In this document: positions 11,720 to 22,800 of the stretch, piece by piece | Layout of the letters: each line of letters begins with the position of its first letter | Position numbering within the stretch: the stretch's first letter is position 1 | Assembly (NCBI GenBank): GCA_038373885.1 | Contig: JAWZYV010012274.1 | Location: 2,480,001-2,544,000, forward strand | Reading direction: 5' to 3' | From: Cheiracanthium punctorium | Taxonomy: Eukaryota > Arthropoda > Arachnida > Araneae > Cheiracanthiidae | DNA length: 64,000 nt | Notes under the pieces: generated by a model | Seen by the model: only the letters and a program-made list of their open reading frames with translations | The model's database searches: none | What the model was told of the DNA's origin: nothing | Position numbers and translations under genes: made by a program

Positions 11720-14700
11720 GACTAATCATGCTAAGTTAAACGATTTGAAAATTTATTTTATTTTAATCTGCGAGATTTTTCTCGCAATTTCTAAAACTAA
11801 CGCACAATAAATAATTACCTAGCCCTAGCCTTAATTTTCTAAACTAAAATACAAACCATTATTTGGTACGTATAACTATTCAAAGATTTAGGTAAGCATA
11901 TTTTTCAGTTGTCTTTAGATTTATTTTTTACACTTATACGTGCTACCTATGGTTCCCAGAATTAACTGCCTTCAATTATGAGTTATAGTTATGCAATGCT
12001 AAGTGTAGATTTAAACTGTAATTATAATATTTATTTTTGTTAAAAATATATTTATTTCATACATTTGATTTAAATTTATGTTAAAAGAATGAAATAGCTT
12101 ATATATTAACATAATACTAATAACAATACTTCCAATAGAAAATACTCGTGAAATGTCTAAGTTTTATTATTCTCTTTTTTGTGCGTAAAAGTGCTTAAAT
12201 AATTTCATTTTAACTTTGTTTTATTCCTTTAACACTTTGATTTTTTTTTTTTTTTTGAAAATGTAGTGATTATTTATCAATTTATAGTTCATTTGACTGG
12301 TAGCGATATATGATTAAGTATACTTTCTATTTTTAAAACATTGTGTAATTTTAATATTGTAAAATATGCATAAGGTTTAACAAAATTTTTAATTGTGTGC
12401 CTAAAATGATGCTGCATATGTAAAATTTAAAATATGCATTTTTGAGTGCTAAATTCCTGATTTTCTCGATATTGTATTTAGTACTTCATACTTATGTTGA
12501 TAAAGTTTAATTAAAAAGTTTTTCACAACAACAAACTGGTATTTGAAAGAAAAATGTATACAACAGTCCCATCGACATTTTTCTTTCGGTAGCGGAAATT
12601 ATTATAATTTTTCAAAAGAAATTTTCTTTGAACTGTATTTAGTGTATTATTATATAATTAATAATTATTATTATAACTTTGGAAAACAGCCCGTTAATAG
12701 CGGTATGGAAAATAATTATAATTTTAATGGAAATATAGTGACACTGAACTCTTACTTCAGTTTCACATTCAAAATATAACATGATACGTTTTTCTGTAGC
12801 CTAAGATTTTTATAATTCCTGTACATGAAAAGAAAATGCTTTAAACAACATTAATTTAGCATCAAACTAATGAGTGTTCTTCATTCTCATTTAAATAACT
12901 AATATAAGACATTTGAATGGCATTGTAAATCAGAAATAAACTGTAAACATGTAAACGTTTTAACTACTTAAGTAAATTTATGATGGCGTATACTTTTACT
13001 TTTTTTTTTTTAACTAGATTAAAAATTAGGAATGAACAAATCTATTTTTACGGGATTAAAAAAAATCGCTTTAATAGTAGCAAGAAGAAATTAAGAGTTT
13101 ATTCGTTTTATCGGGACTTAAACTATGTCAGACAGACCTTTTTACCTATCTAAATTTAAATCCTACAAGTAATCGATTCAACCACAGGCAATTTTACGAT
13201 ATTGAAGTTTTGATTTTATCCAGCATATATACGAATACAAACTAGTCTTTCAGCGTTTTCTTGATGTTTCCATCAAACGAACATTTTTGTTCAACGTTGG
13301 GAAATATGCTGATAAACGAACGAAAACTTTCATGCATCAAGTTAGTACTTTACAATGTTGTCTTTCGAAAGTACCTTTTCTGAGCTACCTATCTTTTAAA
13401 CATGAGTAAAATCAGTTTACCCAAAAGAAAAAGAATGAGAGAAGTTTGTGAAGATTTGATGATTTTAATAATTTAAATTGTTCGTAAAGATATAATCATT
13501 TGTATAGTTTTGATTATTCGAAATGTAATATTAAAAAATACTCAAATTTTATGTTAGGATTTCTTTTTACAAAACTTCTACTACTAACTCATCATTTTTA
13601 CTTCTGCTACAAAACTCATCATTTTTAAACCAACACTCTTCTGTGCTGAAAAGCTTTGCTTTCAAGAACTTACATCATAAATAAATTTAAACTCTTCCAC
13701 TTCACGAATGTATAAAAGAGCAAAGATGGTTTGTATGAAAGTTAAGATAAATTTTAAATATTTATAAGTGAACGAATTTTTCTTTTAAACACTATATTAA
13801 ATTTTCAAAATCAGTTTTTGCTTTTTAAAACTAGAAATCAATGAAATTTTAAATTCCATTTTTGTCATTTTTTTAATTGAAACTATAGTTGTAAATGATT
13901 CTTTAGTTATAAATGAATTTAAAAAACAATTCATTTACAACTAAAGAATACGAATATTCACATAAAAACATTTTTGAATATATGCTAGCATAGATGGCAC
14001 ATTTTCCGCTATATTATCCTGGAGTCAGACTATTCTCGGCTGCATATTGATCTGTACTTATACGCATTTCATATTAACTAATAACTATATCATTTTAAAT
14101 TAGACAAAATTGTTATTGCTTCCTCTTAAATGTGACGATATCTATTTTTCAGATTTCGTTATCAACGGGCTGTAGTGTATTATATCTGCAAAATTACTTT
14201 GCTTGAGTATACATTTTATTACAAGAGACACTAGTATTTAGGTATTGTTAAAAAAATTAATTTTTAAACTATTTTGTCAATTGTACATATTAATTTGATG
14301 ACTGCTGTTAAAACTGCTGTTTAAAAGTATTTTTCCTGAGAGTGGTCGAAGCAGATGCATCGTGACATTTAGTTGTGTATTTTTTTTTCTTTTTTTTAAT
14401 TTTCCAAAAATAGCGTTTGTAATTTTCGCCCAGAATTTTTAATGTATTTTTAAATATTCTAAAATCTTCGATCGCTGTAGATTAAAGTAACACATTTCAA
14501 TGCGTCAAAATAAAATCTTGATATTTTTCTCCTAATGTAGCAGTGGTCGAAGTTGAATTCTAAGAGTTAAAGAATATTTCTTAATCTTTTTGTAATTTTA
14601 TAATTGAAATTAGTTACAGATTTATGCCTTGATTTATTGCGTTCTTTGTTTTATTCTGAGGCACTTTCGTTTGTATTCTGTTATTTTATTTTATTCCGGC

Positions 14701-15139
14701 TTTATTTTGGGTCGACTTCGACCTCTGCCGAAATAAACATAGTAATTCTGCGCCTAAGTGCCTTATAATTTTCGATGCCTTTCAAATAATTAAAAACAGT
14801 CTGGTCTCCATGTGAGGTGTTCGTATTACATGGAACCTATCTACGACTGAAAATTCAAGAGAAATCAAGAGACTATTTAACTGATTTTATGAAGAATTTT
14901 CCTCAAGAATAGAAATTCATATTGAAAAACTATAGTGTAAAAAATGCAGTTTACCGAAACAAATTTCCTATCAAAATACTGAACAGAAAAACAAAACTTC
15001 ATTCAGCAACTGCATAAGCCAGCAGAACTAAAAGTCTAGCATGCTGTATCGTTAGAAATTTTTTAAAAGACAACTGCACATTTACAAGAATTTTGAGGTA
15101 CGGCTAACGTTTTTTCTTCTGTTAAAACAGAAAAAGTTA
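11720..15139. other. No gene seen
   Basis: AT-rich, with homopolymer runs and one hairpin (13898-13949). No exon with good splice sites and coding bias was recognised. Confidence 0.55.
13898..13949. repeat. 22-bp inverted repeat, hairpin
   Basis: Arms 13898-13919 (ATTCTTTAGTTATAAATGAA..) and 13928-13949, one mismatch, 8-nt loop. Confidence 0.85.
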
Positions 15140-15485
15140 TTAAACAAGACAGCAAAGATGGAATCCATGCAAGATATACATAAATGCTATGTTTTTAATC
15201 TGGTGAAAGATGATTCCAGGATTGAACAAGATATTGTTGAGTAGGCTTTTGAAGTGATGACAACTATTTGGCATGAAGAAAATTTGTGGAATCTGTGGGA
15301 AGTATTTCAAGATCTGCGTGGACCACGGAATTGTTGGGCAACGGACCGGAGAATTGTTGGACGACGACATTTGCAGATCTGCTGGCATATCTTAAATGAT
15401 TGAAAGGTGATGGTACTTGCATACATGTCAATCATCCATTATAACATGGATGATTCTACTCGCTGCGCGATTTCACCAAATTCAG
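15140..15485 (+). other. Candidate untranslated first exon of gene 1
   Basis: A stretch of higher G+C ends in a consensus donor CAG|GTAAG (15485/15486), 1.3 kb before the acceptor of coding exon 1. It holds short upstream frames (for example ATG 15158, about 28 codons) but none joins in frame to the gene 1 start. Donor strength and position are the only support. Confidence 0.25.
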
Positions 15486-16803
15486 GTAAGATTATTCAAG
15501 TTTAGGGATACCGCATTGTCCTCTGAAAGCATGCATCAGAAGACAAGTTTGTAAGTAAAAACAACTGTAAGACACGATATCTCCTCAGCTAAATGCTTTT
15601 CATTTATTTTTTCTGTACTCTTGCATAAATGGTGTGTGACAGTTAATATTCACTTTTGCCTTTCAGATTTTTCAAACAATAATTGTGCATGTAAAACTTT
15701 TACAGAAAATGTATACAAAACTTACTATTACTCTTTAAAAAGAAAATGCCAATGTATTTTCAACTAGAAACTAAATGCGATGATTCTTTCATATTTCAAA
15801 AATTGCATCTAAATTTCAAAGCTTACTGCTAAGATCTTACTTTTCTGATTATAATATAGAAACTGAACAGCTTTTAGTATATATGTTTAGTATAAATATT
15901 TTATAATATGAAATAGCATATCAAAGGAGCGAAGGAAAAGTAAATCGGTGACAAATGAATTTAAAGAATAAATTATCAGAAATTGCCTTTCTCGAGTATT
16001 TAAAATATAAATAACAGACTTTTCATAATACATTTTAAGCAACTCGTACCGAGATAATTTCCCTTTTAAATTATGTATCTTTTCTGCATGTTTTTATTTG
16101 GACCTTTTTATTTTTTTTTAATCCCTTTTGCCCTAAGTTGATAAACAGTCAGTATAGTCTGATAGCCAACAGAATCAAAAAGTACTATCATGTACAATTA
16201 CGTTAAAACAAACGTACACAGAAAATAAAAAGTTAAATGTCTTTCGAAAATGAATTTATAGTTTTAACATTTAGCCACAGAAGTAATTCATATGTAAGCT
16301 ATAACTTGTGTATAAGTATAGTAACCGTACTTTTTAAGTAGTTCTAGGTATCCAAATTCATAATACTGCAGTAAAATAATAAGAGTATTAATAATTAACG
16401 CAAACAACACGTAAAAAGACCATATTGTTGTTTTTTTTTTGGTATTGTTTATTTTACATTAGTTTATTTATTTATATATTTTTAAACTATCATTTCTCTT
16501 AGTCGTATATTTCAGATTAATGTTTGCTTTTTATGTTTTGTTCATTAATTATAATGTGCTGTAACCACAGTGTTATGAAATCAGTAACTTCTAACCTCTT
16601 GTATGTAATTACAAGAATGTGAGTTTATTCATTTCATGTACTTGTGATTGCTGTACACAACTTTTTTTTATTTGTTATTATTTTGAGTGCATATTTGTTT
16701 TAAACTTAAATCTTCCTTAAAACCTCTAACTTTCTCACTAGAAAATACATAATTTTGAAATTTCTTTGACCTTTTCAGATCACCAGGTATTGAAAACAAA
16801 AAA

Positions 16804-16875
16804 ATGTTTCGGTTATGCGGTAGGACTTTAGACGTGGCACAAACTGCTGTGCACTATTTCATGTTTGCTATACTG
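16804..16875 (+). CDS. MFSD4B-like: Gene 1 coding exon 1
   Basis: Codes residues 1-24, starting MFRLCGRT and running into TM1; it ends CTG|GTAAGG in phase 0. A good acceptor (CTTTTCAG) ends at 16778, 25 nt before the ATG, so the exon probably begins at 16779 and an untranslated exon lies upstream. The frame upstream of the ATG is open back to the acceptor, so an N-terminal extension is possible. The matching start in the paralogue argues against it. Confidence 0.85.
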
Positions 16876-19800
16876 GTAAGGCTTTGTCTACTTGATATAA
16901 ATGAAGACATTTATCTTCTAGATTCGTTATAGATTTTGAAGGCATAGATCAAAGCTAATGCATAAAAGTATTAATGGCTAAAAACTAAAAGATACTAGAT
17001 TTCAGAAAGAAGTAACATAACATTTTCAAAAAAAAAATAATTATAATAAAAGTCTTATCGTTGATCTTGATGGTATTTAATTATGAGATGTTTGAAACGT
17101 CATTTGCGATTCAAAAAGGGATCAAAAGAATTCAGGCACAGGTATATTCTTTAACTGGAATAAAATTTAGTATTTATAATTGATGCCATTAAAATATGTT
17201 ATTATTAAAAGAAACTGCTTTTGAAAACTTTAAATATATCACAGATATCAAAAATTAAGGCTGGTATATAAATATCCTCTCATCCTTCTCGCTTCTCTCT
17301 TACAAATTGCCATCTTTTTATAAAAATTAAAATAATACTGATTACGAATCGGTATTTAAGGTTCAGAGTTATATGTATACAACGTTCTCGCTTCGTCTTA
17401 AATTTTTATTCACTTTACAAACTTTAAAAACACTAATCAACCTTCGATTAATATAACCCTTGACTCAGAACATTATCTTATGCGTTCATCTCTTGCATAA
17501 ATCATTCCCCCTAATCTACGGGTATATTCATAGTGACGAACTGTTTTAAAAGATGGAACGTTAATCCATTGATCTTGTAGGCTCTATAGCCAAATTTAAA
17601 GGTTTTCAATTTCAAAAATATTATTTTTAATAGCTTCATTAGAGATCAAGAAAATAGTTGCATGTTTCATTCTTGAAAAACAAATGCAATTAATTATAAA
17701 TATCTGAATCTCAAAATGAAAATTCCATTATAAAGATAAATATAAATCGGACAAATTCCCATTGCATTTTCCTTAATAACAACAAAAAAGGGTTGACTTA
17801 TACACAACAAAAATTAATTTTAGCATAAATTAATCAGCAATTACATATTTCTTAAACGTAGGATATATTTAGTGAAGATTAAATGATTTATGCCTGCAGA
17901 ATCTAAACAAAATTTCATTAAACGTTTTATTTATTTACTTTCCACCATTTGAACTATTAGATTTGAAATTTAGAATTTACTTTTCATATTAGAAATTACT
18001 TAACTATTTTTTTCAGTGAATTCTTAATATATAGCAAACACAGTTTTTTAATTTACAAACTTGTTATTTTTTAATACTAAAAAAACTGGTCACTTACACG
18101 ATAAAATAAAAACCCAGTTTCTGCTTCCCTACGAAATCACATGCAAATATCAAAATTTAAAATATTTAATATAGTGTAATTATACTAGTTTTAGGTGTAA
18201 CTAATCAAGGGGAAGAAAACAGGTATTATGGAAATATATGCATATATCTTTATATATATATTTGTGTATCAGTGTTTCCCAACCTTTCAACCTTTTTACA
18301 TCTGCCGACCGGAAAAAATGGGGGGGGGGGGTGTCACGGACCAGTGTCAGCAGAAAATAATAAACATTATAGAAGCATGAAATTTATGTATCAAATCAAT
18401 TGTTGTACAAATACAGCTTTTACTTAGAACGACAGCTGCTGATGATTATTTTTTTAATAAATTTGATACATTTTTAAGCAAATACTCAAAAATGTCTTGA
18501 CATCTTCGTCTATCGTAAATATCATAAAAATTTTAGTTATTTAAAATTAAACGGTTTGGAATGAGAAATTATTTCATGAATCTTAATTCATTTTGAATAG
18601 TTATACGAAGAAAAAATCTTAAATAGGATTCCAATTTCAATTTCGTGAGTACTATTTCATGACAATGGGCGCATGTGTGTAAATTTTCGCATCACACAAG
18701 AAAAATGGAAGAGAAACAAATATTTCAGTTTAAATTTTTAGACGAAATTCTACGTAAGTCGTTCTAAAAGTAAGGTGACAAGAGCTCTTACGGGTGTACA
18801 TATTTTCCGTGAGAATAAATTTACATTGGGTGCAATAGTCAATTACAGAAATCAAATGACACTAGCTAGAAGTAGTCATGCCGTCAAACTCCGAAATTTG
18901 TGATAGAAAAGTGGGAGACCATTACGGATCGGGTTTTGAAGTTGGAAGTGTAATATGATTTTATGGCTAAAAAAAGTTCCCCATCAGAAACTCACCGTCA
19001 ACTACTAGAAGTGTCTGTCATCTTGTTTCATGACAACGCTCGCCTGCGTAAAACTTAGGTCTGGCTAAAGCCTACCGATGGAATGTATTGAAACATCCTC
19101 CCTCCAGTCCGAATCTCGCAGCCAAGGATTTCCATGTCTTCAGGAAGTTGAAGATGCACCTGGCAGAACGGCATTTCCAAACCGCTAAGAGAAGAAAACA
19201 GGACGCCGTCGCTAAGTTGGTTAGCAACCAAGTCCCTTATAGTTTCGATAGATTGTTATTCAGATAGAATAAATGCAAATCAAGCCCATGGAGACTGTGT
19301 CGAAAAATAATCTGTTCCTAATGCCTCGTTATGTCTGTGTATCCCTTGGATATCGTGAAGAAACTTTTTCACTGAAAGGGCTTGCTACCTTACTCTTTGA
19401 ACTAAACTCGTATAGCCCGATCTGCAATATTAAATGTTTCATTCAATCAAAAACTACCCTAAAACCTTGTAAGTGCTAAACTTCAATCATTTTTTAATTT
19501 ACAAAACAGCATCTTAAACCATTTTGGATTAAAATAGGATGGTGATACGGACGTTGAACACTAACCGAAATATTTACTTTTCAGGGACTTATGATGTCCA
19601 TCCCGGGCCCCACTTTAATGGATTTAAGACACTCTGCAAATACGGACGCTCATGGCATCTCCTTCATCTTCACGGCCAGGTCGATTGGTTACTTAGTTGG
19701 ATCGCTTACAGGTGAGACCGAAAACTTCTACGAAAATACTTAAAATCAGGTAGGAGGGCAGCATTAGCTCGAAGCTGGCTGCCTACCTGAATGTAGTTTG

Positions 19801-22800
19801 TGAAATGTGTTCAATTGACACTAAGCCATCTAATAAAATTCGCGCAACTATTTAAAGATGCCACTCAATCCAACTTTCCAAATTTAAAAAAAAAAAGCCT
19901 TTTTTCTGCTTTTTTAACTACTTGATATTGAACAGAGCAGTTCCTGCGCTTTATTCGGTTTCTTTTTTAAATAATGTAAAATTTAGAGTATCTTGAAATG
20001 AAGAATTAATTAAACAATCTCTTATTTAAAGACAAGTTAATGTGGTTTCCTAAACAAATATAGAGCGTGCATTGATGCATTTATATAAAAACAATTTTGA
20101 CATATCGGTCATTCCATGGTAACTAACATAACATTTGTAGAAATGAGAATGATTTTTATGACTGGTTTGTTAAAAATAAAATTAAGACAACTTTTTCAGC
20201 TTTAGAGTTATGCATTGGATCAGGTATGGGCAACCTTTGGAAAGTTGCGGGCCAAACTTGAGGATGTTAGAGAAGTCGCGAGCCCTATAAGTGGGATTTG
20301 TATGGAATTTTAAATGGTTTATATTGGTTTTCTATGGGAATTTGAAATGTTCCACAGGCCGGATCAAAATCCGTGGCAGGCCAGATCCAGCCCGCTGACC
20401 AGAGGCTGTACATTTGTGCATTATAAGATCATAAATAAAGACATAACAATTTAATTTTCAGTTTTAACAAAATACTGGTCCTTTTAGGCACAACTAACTT
20501 AACTTTGAAACTACCCAATACGTTAGTCACAGCTCCTAAATAACAAAAATTATCAGTATTTAATTAAATATCAAAATATAAACTATTGTTTCTCTATTTA
20601 TGATCTTATCATGCATGTTGTAAAGATGAAACAATTATGCTAACTTTATTTTTAGTAATCAGTAATAAAAAGTATTTTCATTTTTAGGTTTTTTTTACTG
20701 CCTCGGAATGACCCATATTTACATTTATATAGTATTAAATTCAATTAACTCCCTTTCCAATTCGCATTTCTTTCCTCAAAGTGTCAGAAATATATCAAAC
20801 AAAAAAATATAGATATCGCCAACTTTCTTTTAATTAATCTGTTATTTAAAAAATAACATTTCGGAAATAACAAAAATGATAAAGCTAAATTTATAAAAAA
20901 GATGACCCTGAAAACAGTAGATCCTGCTTCCGTGTGTAACACTAACACTCTCTATGACTACATGCTTCTAAAACGTATTCAATTACGCAGTTTTCTTTAT
21001 TAGTAATGCAATCAACGCAACAAAAAAAAAGGGGTGAAAGTAAAATGGCATCAATAAACGACGCAATTGAAATAAAGTATTAAATACTCCACGAATAAAA
21101 TGTGTTAACAATTTTTTTTTAATAAACACATGCTCCTTTATTATTCTCCAAAGCTCGCTTTAAATCTAGATGATAATTTATATATGTATTTAAAAGACAT
21201 CTAATTATCACACTATTTTAAACACGTTGCCTATATATTCTTTTCTTTCTTTTAATTCAGGAGGTATTATTCTCGACAGCATCGAAAATGAACAAATTGC
21301 TCTAATCAGCAGTAGCCTGCTCGTGGCTATGGGAGCGTATTCGATTCCATGGTGTAGATGTCTGACCATGCTTTTGTCGACTTTCGCGATAACTGGCTTT
21401 GCAATGGGATTTAGCAATACAGGTAAATGTTTTCGAGTCAACTTATTGCGAAGAAGAATAGTTACATCATTGCAAAATTAAATACACTAAACTGAATTTT
21501 CACTTGAAATACTGTACAATCTTGATAATCCGGCAGTTGGTTTGACCGGCACAACATTTACTAATCCGGCGCCGTTCGGGTGTGTGGCAAACTTGCGCGA
21601 GGGGTGTCTGCCTAAGATGAGGGATGCCTCGGTAGGAGGACTTTCTAAGGGGCTCTAACGCGTATTCACGTTACATCTGGAGAAAACCTACCAAAACTCC
21701 AGACAGTTAGATCGACGACCGCGCGATGGGACCCGAACCCGGGACCTTCACACTTCCCGGCGCCGTAGGGAACTACGTGCTCGGATTTTATTCTCCGCTC
21801 ACGATAGCATCGCAAGTAATGATGTCCTAATACTGATCCCTAAATGATGTCCTAATACTGATGTAATGAAAGTAATGATGTCCTAATACTGATGTCCTAA
21901 TACTGCATCCTAGTAATGATGTCCTAATAAAACACACATTTGCTTAAACGTTTGCAATTGTGTGTTTTTGATAAAAATTTATAAATCAAAGAAGCAGAAA
22001 GCTATTAGCCTGATAAAGTATTTGGCTAAATGCACAAAGCATTTAGCCAAATACTATGTCTTTTTTCTTTTTTTTTAATGTGCATTATATCTGGAAATTT
22101 TCTCTACTCTCGATAATCCGGCAGTTTTCTGGTCCCATATATACAGGATTATCAAGATTGTACTCTACAAGGTTTCCCAAAAACACTGACCTAGGTTCTT
22201 ATTCCTTAAATATTGATCATTTACAAATACAATACAAAGTAAGGTGTTAATTAAAACTTTCAGGAGATTAAAGCTAAATAAATAAAAAATTAAAACTTTT
22301 TAAAAAAATTACACTTGACCTCCACACAAAAAAATTTCCCACACAAAAAATTCCCACTTAGTAAAATGTGCCGCATGTATTGATTAGGTTATGTACAAAA
22401 TTTTCAGCCTTTCATCATAAACATGCTCAAAGGTATGTTGAGAATACGAGTAATAGCAAAAGTATTATGCATTTATGCAATCTTTGTTTTCTTTAATTCG
22501 TGTAAATCCCTTAAAACGCGATCTTTGAGATTTTTTTTTCTCTTCGAGAGCCATTGAAAGGTGGTTTAAGTCAATATATTTTTATTTTCATATCTCAGAG
22601 CCTTTTTATAATGAAAAGATGAATTTTTGTACATGATCTAATAATTGCATGAGGCACATTTTAACTAATTGAGATTTTTTTTTTTTTTTTGGACGGACGC
22701 CGTTTAAAAATCAAAATTTTTTATTTATTTAAATTGAATCTCCAGAATATTTTAATCGATATCATAAAATTGTGTGCCTTTTTACACCAAACTTTGTAAT

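Larger units (their letters stand above)
21514..22163. mobile_element. pogo/Tigger-like element with nested SINE, gene 1 intron 3
   Basis: An 18-bp perfect inverted repeat, GTACAATCTTGATAATCC, bounds it (21514-21531 and 22146-22163), with the following CGGCAGTT typical of Tigger-type ends. A second partial end (CTCGATAATCCGGCAGTT) lies at about 22109. Inside are a tRNA-SINE copy (21590-21790) and a short tandem array (21815-21930). No transposase frame is seen. Confidence 0.6.
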
